From positions 1 to 64,000 of the forward strand of contig BEIE01000002.1 of the NCBI GenBank assembly GCA_002898255.1: a stretch of 64,000 nucleotides of DNA. The letters run 5' to 3'. Below, piece after piece: positions 1 to 10,526 of the stretch. Below the pieces are notes generated by a model. That model was given only the letters and a program-made list of their open reading frames with translations. It was not told where the DNA came from and did no database searches. This DNA comes from a bacterium HR28. Its GTDB lineage: Bacteria > Chloroflexota > Chloroflexia > Thermomicrobiales > Thermomicrobiaceae. The first letter of the stretch is position 1. Each line of letters begins with the position of its first letter. The position numbers were made by a program, and so were the translations under genes.

Positions 1-1640
<1,640 letters not shown>

Positions 1641-1735
1641 GCCGAGGCCAGTCCGTCCATCTCGGACCGTTCGGCGAACGCCGACACAGTCGAGCGGATC
1701 TTATGCAGACGAAGACCAATAGATCGCCGGCTCAC

Positions 1736-1862
1736 CCGTGCGCGTGGTCGAGAGCGGTGTGGAAACACCCCGTCCCATCCCGAACCGGGTCGTGCCCCAC
1801 ACCAGCGCCGGAGAGTACTGCGCGGGGGACCGCGCGGGAGGCGAGGCCACTGCGCGCACGGT
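1736..1862 (+). rRNA. 5S ribosomal RNA
   Basis: It lies about 95 bases after the 23S end. The 5' CCGTGCGCG pairs with the 3' CGCGCACGG to form the terminal helix, and the internal CCCGTCCCATCCCGAACCGG block is the classic 5S loop B/helix III signature. Ends are set by the terminal helix and may be off by a few bases. Confidence 0.93.
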
Positions 1863-1895
1863 TGAGCCGACGATCTAGCGCTCCGCTCGCTACGA

Positions 1896-1970
1896 CGCGG
1901 GGTGGAGCAGTGGCAGCTCGCTGGGCTCATAACCCAGAGGTCGTGGGTTCGAATCCCACCCCCGCTACCA
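1896..1970 (+). tRNA. Initiator tRNA-fMet (CAU)
   Basis: A full cloverleaf can be folded: acceptor CGCGGGG with CCCCGCT, D stem GAGC/GCTC, anticodon stem CTGGG/CCCAG with loop CTCATAA (anticodon CAT), T arm GTGGG-TTCGAAT-CCCAC, and an encoded 3' ACCA. The first base pair is a C-T mismatch and the anticodon stem carries three consecutive G-C pairs; both mark initiator rather than elongator tRNA. It follows 5S rRNA, so it is probably cotranscribed with the rRNA operon. Confidence 0.96.
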
Positions 1971-1972
1971 AA

Positions 1973-2004
1973 ACGAGCGCCCTCGGTCGTCCGAGGGCGC
2001 TCGT
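1973..2004. terminator. Hairpin terminator of the rRNA operon
   Basis: A perfect 14-bp stem, ACGAGCGCCCTCGG / CCGAGGGCGCTCGT, with a TCGT loop, starts three bases after the tRNA. A short T-containing tail follows. The next gene is convergent and ends at 2054, so the hairpin could stop transcription from both sides. Confidence 0.85.
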
Positions 2005-2053
2005 TCCGTCTCTCGATGGTACGATGCTGGAGACTCCCTCCCCCCAGGGCCGC

Positions 2054-3097
2054 TTACGGTACGATCACCGCGCGACCAAAGTACCGCCCATGCTTGAAGT
2101 CGTCGATCGCCCGGTTGATTTCCTCTAGTCGATACCGCTGCACGTACACTCGTACCAGTCCTCGTGCGGCGAGGTCCATGAGTTCGCTCAGCTCCCGATA
2201 GTTCCCTACCAGACTCCCAGCCACCGCCATTTCTTGGAAGATCATCTGCACCGTCGGGATCTCCAGCCGCCCCCCGTACCCGATAATGAGGTGGGTTCCT
2301 CCCTTTCGCAGCATCTGCCAACCTTGCTGCTCTACCCCCCGCTCCCCCACAAAGTCAAGCACAACATGGGCCCCGCCACCCGTCAGCTCCCGCACCTGCG
2401 CAACGAGCTCCGGACCGCCAGGCAGAACGTAATCGGCTCCCAGTTCCTTGGCGCGCTCCAAGGCCTGTGGCGCAATATCTACCGCCACGAGGCGTGCTGC
2501 CGACAACACGCGTAACACCTGTAGCGCCAGATGGCCAAGCCCCCCAATCCCAATCACTACTGCCCAGCCATCAGGCGGCACCAGGCGCGCTGCCCGCTTG
2601 GCTGCCCGGTAGGCGGTCAGCCCAGCATCAGCCAGCGGAGCGACCTCGACCAAATCAACCTCGGCGGGAAGCTTCACCAAGGCTCGCTCGTTGGTCACCA
2701 GATACTCGGCAAAGCCTCCATCCGAATCCAGCCCAGGGAAGCGGCCATTTGTACAGTACATGTCTTCGCCCATCCGACACGCCAAGCACACCCCGCAGCT
2801 CTTCAGCGGATGGCAGATCACCCGATCGCCCGGCTTGACGGCAGTCACTGCGCTGCCCACGGCCTCGACGATCCCGGTGTTCTCGTGCCCTGGCGTATAA
2901 GGGAGGAGCGTCCCCGCCGGATCGAGGATCTCCCGCCAGACTCCCTCGATGATGTGCAAATCGGTTCGGCAGAGTCCCGCGGCAACAATGCGCACAATCA
3001 CCTCGTTCGGATGCCGAATTTCGGGATCCGGCACCTGCTCGAGTTTGAGCTCCTCCCGCATCTCTGGGTCATACCGATAGAGTCGTGCTGCTCGCAC
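2054..3097 (-). CDS. Zinc-dependent medium-chain alcohol dehydrogenase
   Basis: 347 residues. Predicted cytoplasmic NAD(P)-dependent oxidation of an alcohol to an aldehyde or ketone. An N-terminal GroES-like domain contains the catalytic zinc region (GLCRTDLH, then GHENTG with the conserved His-Glu) and a structural zinc cluster (CGVCLACRMGEDMYC). A Rossmann domain follows, with GIGGLGHLALQ as the nucleotide-binding loop. The GTG at 3097 is chosen because AAGGGGGG lies just upstream; an open frame extending further would run into the preceding gene. It is the last gene of a set with an amidohydrolase and a MIP18-like protein, as seen downstream of propane monooxygenases. Substrate unknown. 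Confidence 0.9.
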   Translation of the reverse strand: MRAARLYRYDPEMREELKLEQVPDPEIRHPNEVIVRIVAAGLCRTDLHIIEGVWREILDPAGTLLPYTPGHENTGIVEAVGSAVTAVKPGDRVICHPLKSCGVCLACRMGEDMYCTNGRFPGLDSDGGFAEYLVTNERALVKLPAEVDLVEVAPLADAGLTAYRAAKRAARLVPPDGWAVVIGIGGLGHLALQVLRVLSAARLVAVDIAPQALERAKELGADYVLPGGPELVAQVRELTGGGAHVVLDFVGERGVEQQGWQMLRKGGTHLIIGYGGRLEIPTVQMIFQEMAVAGSLVGNYRELSELMDLAARGLVRVYVQRYRLEEINRAIDDFKHGRYFGRAVIVP

Positions 3098-3121
3098 GCT
3101 ATCCCCCCTTTTCACGACTGG

Positions 3122-3147
3122 CGGGGCCTGCCGTGTGACAGGCCCCG
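3122..3147. terminator. Intergenic hairpin between amidohydrolase and dehydrogenase genes
   Basis: A 9-bp perfect stem CGGGGCCTG / CAGGCCCCG with an 8-base loop lies in the 61-base gap between the two minus-strand genes. No T run follows on the minus strand, so it may be a processing or attenuation site rather than a full terminator. Confidence 0.5.
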
Positions 3148-3158
3148 AATGGCGTCCC

Positions 3159-4190
3159 TTAGGCTGCTTGAGCGGCCAGTTGCTGTCCGATCGGATCCTG
3201 AGCCAGCTTGGCCTTCTGCGCAGCGATGTCGATGCCGTAGAGCCGCGCCGCATTCTCCCCCAGGATCTTCCGCTTGGCCTGCGGCGTCAGATCCACGCCG
3301 TACTCCTGCTTGAGATCCTCGGGGAGCTCAAAGCGAGCAAACGCTTCCACGATCCACTTGGGGGTCCAGATGGCGTAGTCGCTGCCGAAGAGGATCTTGT
3401 CCTCCCCGACCCAGTAGAGGAGGTTGGCCATGATCTCGGCGAAGTAGCGGGGGCGGGTGGCGATGAAGGCGCTCGCCACGGCCAGTCCGGCGTAGACGTT
3501 CTTCTCCTGCTTGGCGATCCAGCAGAAGTCATCCAGCCGTGGCAAGCCGACATGCTCGACGATGAAGTTGAGGTCGGGGAAATCGGTGGCAGCGTAGTCG
3601 ATGTCATGGACATCGAAAGCGTCCTTGCTTAAGGGGTAGACGGTAGGGCCCTTATGGACATGGATGTTCTTGATGCCCAGTTCGCGGCAGAGTTCCAGGT
3701 AGCGGTAGGCCATGGGATCGGAGAGCTTCCAGCCGCGGGAGCCGTTGTACCACTCAGCGGTGTAGAGCTTGAGGCCGCGGATGGGGTATTGCTCGACCAT
3801 GCGGCGGAAGGTGTCGAACCCGGCCTCGCCCCAGCGGGGGTCGAAGGAGCCGCAGAGGATGAAGCGGTCGGGGTACTGCTGGACGAGGGCGTAGTTTTGC
3901 TCGTGGGTGTTGAAGCCGTTGGTGAAGAACTCGCGGAGGTAGGTGGAGTTGAAGATGCCCATGTCGACATGCCCTTCGAGGAAGAGGTCGCGGACGAGGT
4001 CGTCAACGCTGTACTTCATGAACTTCTCGAAGGGCCAGACGGCTTCTTTGGGGCTGAGGGCGAGATGGTAGTCGTAGAAGCATTTGATCCAGGCCTCGCC
4101 CCATTGGTTGCGCCAGTTCTGCGGGCTGCCATCCCAGAAGTGCATGTGCCCATCAATCACAAAGACCTCTTGCCCATCAATGGTAATCAC
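3159..4190 (-). CDS. Amidohydrolase family 2 protein
   Basis: 343 residues, cytoplasmic TIM-barrel metal-dependent hydrolase of the amidohydrolase-2 type. The N-terminal metal motif reads DGHMHFWD, later metal-ligand His residues sit in NIHVHKG and IVEHVG, and the terminal Asp is in FGSDYAIW. The start is placed at a GTG at 4190: an AGGAGG lies 7 bases upstream, and this codon overlaps the upstream stop as GTGA, which implies translational coupling. The ATG two codons earlier sits only one base from AGGAGG and is less likely. Homologues occur beside propane monooxygenase genes; the reaction is not known. Confidence 0.88.
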   Translation of the reverse strand: MITIDGQEVFVIDGHMHFWDGSPQNWRNQWGEAWIKCFYDYHLALSPKEAVWPFEKFMKYSVDDLVRDLFLEGHVDMGIFNSTYLREFFTNGFNTHEQNYALVQQYPDRFILCGSFDPRWGEAGFDTFRRMVEQYPIRGLKLYTAEWYNGSRGWKLSDPMAYRYLELCRELGIKNIHVHKGPTVYPLSKDAFDVHDIDYAATDFPDLNFIVEHVGLPRLDDFCWIAKQEKNVYAGLAVASAFIATRPRYFAEIMANLLYWVGEDKILFGSDYAIWTPKWIVEAFARFELPEDLKQEYGVDLTPQAKRKILGENAARLYGIDIAAQKAKLAQDPIGQQLAAQAA

Positions 4191-4936
4191 TGCCATACCT
4201 CCTTCCGCTCGCTCTGCCACCACTGTTGCCGACTATGCAAGAGCGCCTCACACAGTGCTGTGCTCGCTCGCAGATTGACGACGGTCGCGCGCAGGCGACG
4301 GAGTTCCTCGGTCAACCGCTCGCGAGCGATCGGCTGCCCATCGGCGAGCAGGAGTAGTGGTGACTCGGGCAGCATCGGCAACCCCAACTCCGCACGCCGG
4401 ACGAGGTACCGTTCGACAATGCGACCACGCACCGGACCACGACGCCGATCGTCAAGGACAAGCCAGGCGAGATCTCCCGTGTGCTCGAGCTGCCCGAGCG
4501 AGGACTCGACAAGCTCGTCATCGCTCGCGCCAGCGGAGCGCAATGCCTGGACGAGAACCAGGAGCCGGCTCGCATAACCCTTCACGAGAAACCGGTACCG
4601 GAGTTCGTCCAGTTCTTCCTGGGCCTCGGTTGGGAAAAGTTCGCGGAACGATCGGCCGGAGGTTACGCCACTCGAGATCTCTTCACTGGCGAAGTGTTCC
4701 TCGAGCTCGACCCGCACCGATTCAATTCCTGGGAGTTCAGTCAACACCCGCCGTACTCCATCGGCCATAAGGTAAACAAAGTTTGGCGAGCACCAGTAGG
4801 TTGGGAGACGAAGGACCACCCGGACAGAGCTGCCATCCTGCTCAAGTCGTCGCACGAACCCCAAGCGAACAATCGACTCATCAAGTTCTGGGTCGAGCAC
4901 ACGCTCAAGCTGTGCCCAGAGCGCGGACTGCTCCAT
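4187..4936 (-). CDS. MIP18/PaaD-like (DUF59) protein, putative iron-sulfur assembly factor
   Basis: 249 residues. The first 100 or so resemble the MIP18 family (VLDPELDESIVRLGFV, then LPTYWCSPNFVYLMADGVR with a cysteine at the place expected for metal-sulfur chemistry). Proteins of this family help deliver Fe-S clusters or metals. The remaining 150 residues are arginine- and leucine-rich and helical, not recognised. The start at 4936 has AAGGA eight bases upstream; a longer reading frame exists but lacks a site. It is coupled to the amidohydrolase by a GTGA overlap. No obvious client enzyme is encoded here. Confidence 0.78.
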   Translation of the reverse strand: MEQSALWAQLERVLDPELDESIVRLGFVRRLEQDGSSVRVVLRLPTYWCSPNFVYLMADGVRRVLTELPGIESVRVELEEHFASEEISSGVTSGRSFRELFPTEAQEELDELRYRFLVKGYASRLLVLVQALRSAGASDDELVESSLGQLEHTGDLAWLVLDDRRRGPVRGRIVERYLVRRAELGLPMLPESPLLLLADGQPIARERLTEELRRLRATVVNLRASTALCEALLHSRQQWWQSERKEVWQ

Positions 4937-5044
4937 CGGCCCGTCCTTACCGTTGGGATCAGCAACTGTTCTGGTGACGAGCGTACTCCGATGGACCGCG
5001 CGCGCACAAGGCTTGTCGGCGCTTTTGGCAGTATGTGCCAAAAA

Positions 5045-5818
5045 TCACTCTTCATTGGGAGATGAGAGTCCCTGCGGCAGTGAGAGCTGCCGCAGGAGCG
5101 CGACCAGCATGTCGCGCTCGACCTGGAAGCGCCGAGTCGGAACGCTGATCCCAAGTGCTGCCTGCGCAATGCCCTCCGTGGTTCGCAAGGGAACAGCAAT
5201 ACACGTGGAGCCGAGAGCGTATTCCTCGCGGTCAAAGGCGACGGCACTTGCCCGGACCATTGCGAGTTCTCGCTCGAGCACGGCTCGCCGGCAGAGCGTG
5301 TACGGCGTGAAACGAGGCAGCGACTCGTTGAGGAGATACGGAGGCCATTCGACCGCTGTTCGACCAGCGAGCAGGATCTTGCCGAGGGCGAGTGCGTGCG
5401 CTGCGCCGCGGAAGCCACGAGTGAGTCCAGGGAGTTCCCGAACACCGCGGCGTCCGTGAATATAGACAACTTCAACGTCCCGATCCGACCACGTCGCAAG
5501 GTACGCTCGGCATCCCGTCATCCGCCCGACCTCGTCGACGAGTGGGCGGTACCCTTCCAGTTGCGTGGGGCGAGGCTGCATGTGCTCCAACAAACGAAAT
5601 AATACCGGGCCGGGACGCAGACTCCGATGCGGCTCCGCAACGACGTAGCCGGCAGCGACCAGCGTGTGAACCAGGTGATACGCTGTGGACAGGCTAACCC
5701 CGAGTTCCATTGCCAGCTCTTTGACAGAAATATCGGGCTGTCGTTCGACGATCAACTGGAGCGCACGGAGGATGCGCTCGCCGGTGCTGAGAGTGTGAGT
5801 TGGGCTAGACTGGCGCAT
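5045..5818 (-). CDS. IclR-family transcriptional regulator
   Basis: 257 residues. An N-terminal winged helix (residues about 10-75, ISVKELAMELGVSLSTAYHL) is followed by the IclR effector-binding domain, recognisable by GCRAYLATWSDRDVEVVYIH, AHALALGKILLA and the late FDREEYALGSTCIAVPL segment. It lies first in the minus-strand set and probably controls the MIP18, amidohydrolase and dehydrogenase genes that follow, from a promoter in the gap before 5818. The start at 5818 has AAGGG about ten bases upstream; 17 further in-frame codons are possible. Confidence 0.9.
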   Translation of the reverse strand: MRQSSPTHTLSTGERILRALQLIVERQPDISVKELAMELGVSLSTAYHLVHTLVAAGYVVAEPHRSLRPGPVLFRLLEHMQPRPTQLEGYRPLVDEVGRMTGCRAYLATWSDRDVEVVYIHGRRGVRELPGLTRGFRGAAHALALGKILLAGRTAVEWPPYLLNESLPRFTPYTLCRRAVLERELAMVRASAVAFDREEYALGSTCIAVPLRTTEGIAQAALGISVPTRRFQVERDMLVALLRQLSLPQGLSSPNEE

Positions 5819-6236
5819 GATGGACAAGCCCTTGCTGCGCTGAATCCTCTTGAGACTGTATTGCCACAATATCCTGCGGTGCCTCGACCGTCAAGAGGGT
5901 GGCACGGTGTATTGTCTTCCGGCGAGGCTCGCACAGGATGTGTGGTCCTACCCGTGTTCTCGCGACCGGTTCTTGGGTTCGTGCTTGGCGCTGCGGTGGA
6001 GGCGCAAGCGGCGGGTGTCAACGATACAACGCGGCGACGTGGTCGCATGCTACGAGACTTATCTCCTTGCGTGGTCCACTCTTGACCCGTGCCGTCGGAG
6101 AGGGCGATTGTCACCCGGACGCGTTCCGGCTCTTCCACGACACAGTCATTGCGGGCGGACCCAACTGCAGGCCAACACAAGGCCATATCCCCAAAGCGCA
6201 AAAACCTGCGCTACTGCCTGTTGGTAGCGAATTCTC
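5819..6236. other. Divergent intergenic region, no gene seen
   Basis: About 420 bases between the IclR gene and the iron transporter promoter. It must hold the promoter of the leftward genes. Reading frames here have no ribosome site and no recognisable motif. Confidence 0.5.
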
Positions 6237-6266
6237 TTGACATCGGCGTGTCCGTACACCGAGAAT
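6237..6266 (+). promoter_or_regulatory. Candidate sigma-70 promoter of the iron ABC transporter operon
   Basis: TTGACA at 6237-6242 matches the -35 consensus exactly. GAGAAT at 6261-6266, 18 bases on, is a fair -10. It leaves a leader of about 110 bases before the ATG at 6381. No convincing Fur or DtxR palindrome was found. Confidence 0.5.
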
Positions 6267-6380
6267 AAATCCGACTGTGATGGTCGGGATTCTGCGGTGG
6301 CCACCGAGCCCGAACCAACGGTCGCTCCGGAAGGAGCAAGGCTGGACGGAGAAGACACGACGACAGCGAAGGAGGAAAGG

Positions 6381-7526
6381 ATGCGTCGCCGCGATCTCCT
6401 CCGCCTCGGTGGGTTTGGGCTCGCCGCTGGCATGACGGTGCTTGCCGCCTGTACTAGTGGCTCGCAAAGAGCTACGCCAACTTCTGCCCCTGCAGGATCG
6501 CTTCCGACACCAACTGCCGGGACGGAAAACACTCCAGCCACCATGCCGCTCACTCCAGCACCGTCTTCTGGCACGTCGACTCCGGCAACACGCACTGGGA
6601 CCGTCACTGTGTATTCTGGGCGCTCCAAGTCGCTCATCGGCCCTCTCCTTGACCGCATTGGCCAGGAGCTGGGGTTGGACGTCCGTGTCCGCTATGGAGA
6701 TACCGCCGAACTGGCAACAGCAATCTTAGAAGAAGGGGAACGCTCACCGGCAGACCTGTTCTTTGGCCAGGATGCTGGTGCACTCGGTGCCTTGGCCAAG
6801 GAGGGGCGACTGATGCAATTGCCATCGGAGCTCCTTGAACGTGTCCCCGAGCCCTATCGATCGCCGCAGGGTGTGTGGATTGGGGTGAGTGGCCGCGTCC
6901 GCACTGTGGTTTACAACACGGAACGAGTGCGACCAGAAGAGATCCCGGACTCGATCCTCGATTTTGCTGGGAACGAGCGCTGGCGCGCGCGGCTTGGTTG
7001 GGCTCCGACGAACGGGTCGTTCCAGGCCTTCGTGACTGCGCTGCGCCGTCTACGCGGAGAGGACACGGCGCGGGCTTGGCTAGAGGGGATCAAGGCGCTC
7101 GACCCGCGAGTGTTTCCCAACAATTCGAGCATTGTGCAGGCGACAATCAAGGGGGAGATCGAGGCAGGGTTCGTCAACCACTACTACCTCATGCGGGAGC
7201 GTGCGCAGGCAGGCCAGCCGCTGCCAGCGGAGAACTATTTCTATACCAACGGCGACCCTGGTGGTCTGGTCAACGTCGCTGGCATTGGTATCCTCGCCAG
7301 CAGTCGCGCGCCGGATCTCGCATTGCAGCTGGCGGACTATCTGTTGAGCGAACCGGCGCAACGCTACTTCTCTGAGCAGACGTTTGAGTATCCACTGCTC
7401 AAGGGAGTACCAGCGCATCCAGACTTGCCGCCGCTCGAGCAACTCAATCCACCGGCGATCGACCTTTCCGATCTCGATGATCTTCGCGGCACGTTGGCAC
7501 TCCTTCAGGAGGTCGGACTCCTGTGA
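6381..7526 (+). CDS. Fe(III)-type ABC transporter substrate-binding lipoprotein
   Basis: 381 residues. A twin-arginine-like start (RRRDLLRLGG) leads into a hydrophobic stretch and the lipobox LAAC, so it is probably a lipoprotein. A Thr/Pro/Ser-rich linker of about 60 residues follows. The mature part begins TVTVYSGRSKSLIGPLL, typical of FbpA/AfuA-like periplasmic binding proteins, and later has NHYYLMRE, with the paired tyrosines that bind ferric iron in this family. ATG 6381 follows GGAGGAAAGG. The stop overlaps the permease start as GTGA. Iron as substrate is inferred from family resemblance. Confidence 0.88.
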   Translation: MRRRDLLRLGGFGLAAGMTVLAACTSGSQRATPTSAPAGSLPTPTAGTENTPATMPLTPAPSSGTSTPATRTGTVTVYSGRSKSLIGPLLDRIGQELGLDVRVRYGDTAELATAILEEGERSPADLFFGQDAGALGALAKEGRLMQLPSELLERVPEPYRSPQGVWIGVSGRVRTVVYNTERVRPEEIPDSILDFAGNERWRARLGWAPTNGSFQAFVTALRRLRGEDTARAWLEGIKALDPRVFPNNSSIVQATIKGEIEAGFVNHYYLMRERAQAGQPLPAENYFYTNGDPGGLVNVAGIGILASSRAPDLALQLADYLLSEPAQRYFSEQTFEYPLLKGVPAHPDLPPLEQLNPPAIDLSDLDDLRGTLALLQEVGLL

Positions 7527-9160
7527 GGGTACAGGTGAGCGGGCCCATGCTTGAACAGCCAGTCATCCTCCGGCGACAGCACCGAACGCTGGCGTTGGAC
7601 GAACTGTGTGCCGTTGTCATCGCGCTCATTGCGCTGGGCCCGCTTGCCTACCTTCTCTGGCGTTCCTGGCAAGGGAGCGAGAGTGCGCTCGCTGCCCTGC
7701 AGCATCCACGAACCGTTACGCTCCTCTTGCGCAGCCTCGGTTTGGCCGCAACAGTGGCGCTGACGAGTGCCCTGCTGGCTCTGCCGCTCGCCTGGCTGAC
7801 AGAGCGGGTCGCCCTCCCGGGCCGGCGTGCCATGGCCATCCTTTTCGCGCTTCCCATGGCTGTCCCCAGCTACCTCACAGCCTATGCGGTCGTGGCGACG
7901 CTTGGCCCACGTGGTGCACTGGCTGGCCTTGCTGAGCGGGTACTTGGTATTGAGCGGTTGCCAGAGATCTACGGCTTCTTTGGTGCTTGGCTCACGTTGA
8001 CCTTGGTGACCTACCCATATGTGTATCTGGCGGTGCGCGCCAGTCTGCGTGGACTTGACCCCAGCTTCGAGGATGCGGCACGCACGCTGGGGCACACCCG
8101 CTTGGCGACCTTTTGGTTTATCACTGTACCCCTGCTCCGGCCAGGACTTGTCTCTGGTATGTTGCTCACGGCACTGTATGTTTTGAGTGATTTTGGGGCA
8201 ATCGCGATTCTGCGCTATCCGACATTGACCTACAGCATCTACAACCAGTATCGACTCTCGTTTGATCGGGCGGCGGCTGCCGCGCTGGCGTTACTTCTCG
8301 TTGCACTTACCGCCGTCTTGGTTCTCGCTGAGCGACAGTGGCGCCAGCGTGCGACCTTCTTTCGCACAGCGGGATCGAGTCGGCCAGCGCCCCGGGCACG
8401 TCCGAGTGTCTGGGCCTGGTTCCTGGCGGGTCTTGGCGTGCTGGTCAGCGGGGGGGCCCTCGGCTTACCAGCTGGTGTCGCGCTGTATTGGTGGTGGCGG
8501 GCACGCCGTCTTGGCGAGGTGCTGCCGGGTGTGGGCGATCCGTTTCTGCACTCACTCGTGGTCAGCCTGGCTGCGGCAATCGTCACCGTGGCTCTCGCCT
8601 TTCCTGTAGCGCGAGCAGTCATACGAGGGACAAGTCGCCTGACAAGACTTATCGATCTCCCACTGTGGATTACCTACAGTCTGCCGGGCATTGTCCTTGC
8701 ACTGGCCCTTGTCTCACTCTCGGCGCAGTTTTTCCCGCCTTTGTATCAGACGCTGCCGTTGCTCATCATTGGTTACGCCCTACGCTTTCTTCCGGAGGCG
8801 GTGGGGACAGTCCGTGCGGTACTCGTGCAGCAGAGCCCGCGGTGGGAGGAAGCGGCCCGGACACTGGGGTTGCGGCCCTGGCGTACTTGGCTCCGCGTCC
8901 AACTCCCACTCGCACTCCCAGGGACGCTCAGTGCCATGCTCCTTGTCTTCCTAACGACCGTGAAGGAGCTCCCGGTCACCCTGTTGCTGAGCCCCATTGG
9001 ATTTACGACCCTGGCAACAACGATCTGGAATGCAACGGCGGATGCATACTGGTCACATGCCGCGCTGCCGACGTTGCTTTTGCTCGGCACGGGAGTAATC
9101 CCAATGGCACTCTTCAGCTGGTGGGAGGAGCGGACGGTGCGGCGCGGGAGGGAGGCATAG
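7523..9160 (+). CDS. Fe(III)-type ABC transporter permease, fused double domain
   Basis: 545 residues with about 12 hydrophobic segments in two homologous halves, as in FbpB/AfuB. Each half carries an EAA-type cytoplasmic loop that contacts the ATPase: LDPSFEDAARTLGHTRLATF near residue 175 and SPRWEEAARTLGLRPWRTW near residue 440. It starts with GTG at 7523, sharing GTGA with the binding-protein stop, with CAGGAGG about ten bases upstream. With the flanking genes it forms a complete importer. Confidence 0.92.
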   Translation: MRVQVSGPMLEQPVILRRQHRTLALDELCAVVIALIALGPLAYLLWRSWQGSESALAALQHPRTVTLLLRSLGLAATVALTSALLALPLAWLTERVALPGRRAMAILFALPMAVPSYLTAYAVVATLGPRGALAGLAERVLGIERLPEIYGFFGAWLTLTLVTYPYVYLAVRASLRGLDPSFEDAARTLGHTRLATFWFITVPLLRPGLVSGMLLTALYVLSDFGAIAILRYPTLTYSIYNQYRLSFDRAAAAALALLLVALTAVLVLAERQWRQRATFFRTAGSSRPAPRARPSVWAWFLAGLGVLVSGGALGLPAGVALYWWWRARRLGEVLPGVGDPFLHSLVVSLAAAIVTVALAFPVARAVIRGTSRLTRLIDLPLWITYSLPGIVLALALVSLSAQFFPPLYQTLPLLIIGYALRFLPEAVGTVRAVLVQQSPRWEEAARTLGLRPWRTWLRVQLPLALPGTLSAMLLVFLTTVKELPVTLLLSPIGFTTLATTIWNATADAYWSHAALPTLLLLGTGVIPMALFSWWEERTVRRGREA

Positions 9161-9162
9161 CG

Positions 9163-10317
9163 GTGCATTCGGTAGCAGTCCGGCTGGCCGGGGTGTGGAA
9201 GTGGTATCCCGGTCATCAGGATCCGGCGGTGCATGATCTCTGGCTTGAGGTGCGCGTTGGGGAACTCCTCGCTATTCTGGGTCCAAGCGGCTGTGGGAAG
9301 ACGACAACGTTGCGGCTGATCGCCGGGTTAGAGCGACCAGATGCGGGGTCGATCGAGATCGCTGGGGCGTTGGTGGCTGGGGGCGATCGGTTCCTCCCGC
9401 CGGAGGAACGGGGCATTGGACTGGTTTTCCAGGACTATGCACTCTTCCCGCATCTGACGGTGGAGGAGAACATTGCTTTCGGACTCCATCGTCTGGGGCG
9501 TAGCGAGCGACGGGAGCGTGTCGAGGAGCTCCTGCAACTTACTGGACTAGGGCCCTTCCGGAAGCGCTACCCGCATCAGCTCTCTGGAGGGCAGCAGCAG
9601 CGGGTCGCGATCGCCCGCGCACTCGCCCCGCGACCGTCAGTGCTGCTCTTGGATGAACCGTTTGCCAACCTGGACGTGGAGCTCCGGCAGCGGATGCGGG
9701 AAGAATTGCGGCGGCTGCTGCGGGAGCTTGGTGCGACGGTAGTGCTTGTGACGCACGATCGTGACGAAGCGTTGTCGTTGGCGGACCGCGTCGCGGTCAT
9801 GCTCGGTGGGACAATCGTGCAAGTAGATACACCGGAGCGGGTATATCACGAGCCGAAGACCCGGGAGGTGGCGCGGCTGCTTGGACAAGCAACCTTCGTT
9901 CCCGCCCGGGTGCTCGGGACGATCGGTCGCAGTGACCTCGGAGCCTTTGCACTGGAAGGGGACCGAGCGGCTGTGGAGCAGGTGGAGCTCCTGCTTCGTC
10001 CACGAGACGTGGTGTTGGAGCCGCATCCGGAAGGGCTCGGGGTTGTGGTCGACCGGCGATTCGTAGGGGCCGAAACGGTGTATCGAGTGCTCCTGCGCTG
10101 CGGCATCACGGTGGAAACGAGCCAGCCGCCTTCCGTCGAGTTGGCAGTAGGGGAGCGGGTCGAAGTGCGATGCAACCGGGCGCGGCTGGCTGCGTTCGCC
10201 GGAAGTGAGCGGATTGGCCTGGCAGCGCTTTTGGAGCGCGTTCGCGAAGGGACCGACGGAGCAGCCGGACTTGATGGCCGTCGCGCGAATGCCGCTGTGC
10301 CACCGGGAGCAAGCTGA
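9163..10317 (+). CDS. Fe(III)-type ABC transporter ATP-binding protein
   Basis: 384 residues. The nucleotide-binding domain has Walker A GPSGCGKTT, the Q-loop in VFQDYALFPHLTVEEN, the signature LSGGQQQRVAIARAL, Walker B VLLLDEPFANLD and the switch histidine in VLVTHDRDEAL. A C-terminal TOBE-like domain (about 245-350) is present, as in the FbpC/PotA group. The GTG at 9163 is chosen as start: it lies two bases after the permease stop with GGGAGG about eight bases before it. The open frame continues upstream through the permease gene without meaning. Confidence 0.93.
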   Translation: MHSVAVRLAGVWKWYPGHQDPAVHDLWLEVRVGELLAILGPSGCGKTTTLRLIAGLERPDAGSIEIAGALVAGGDRFLPPEERGIGLVFQDYALFPHLTVEENIAFGLHRLGRSERRERVEELLQLTGLGPFRKRYPHQLSGGQQQRVAIARALAPRPSVLLLDEPFANLDVELRQRMREELRRLLRELGATVVLVTHDRDEALSLADRVAVMLGGTIVQVDTPERVYHEPKTREVARLLGQATFVPARVLGTIGRSDLGAFALEGDRAAVEQVELLLRPRDVVLEPHPEGLGVVVDRRFVGAETVYRVLLRCGITVETSQPPSVELAVGERVEVRCNRARLAAFAGSERIGLAALLERVREGTDGAAGLDGRRANAAVPPGAS

Positions 10318-10433
10318 GGTTGCTGGCGAGGTGACCCAGGGGTGAAAGCGCCGCCGCAAGCACAGTCGCCTCGTCGTGTCTGGCGACGGTGTAGCACAGG
10401 AGCCAGATTGCCGCTGGTGTTCACCTCCGGCGG

Positions 10434-10463
10434 TAATACGCATAAGCGCACTTATGCGTATTA
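10434..10463. repeat. Perfect 13-bp inverted repeat
   Basis: TAATACGCATAAG and CTTATGCGTATTA are exact reverse complements separated by CGCA. The arms are AT-rich in a GC-rich genome and no T run follows. It could be an operator for the surface-protein gene, or a terminator of the iron transporter operon. Confidence 0.75.
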
Positions 10464-10465
10464 TC

Positions 10466-10526
10466 CCGGGGCGTGCGAGCGGAACCGATTTTCTTTCCCG
10501 ACGTCCCCTGTCGAGGATCATCCTTG
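10466..10526 (+). repeat. Dispersed repeat, copy 1
   Basis: Begins CCGGGGCGTGCGAGCGGAAC and ends GGATCATCCTTG. It matches 14215-14270 apart from a 5-base insertion after the TTTT and one substitution. The two copies are in the same orientation and bracket the surface-protein gene. Confidence 0.85.
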
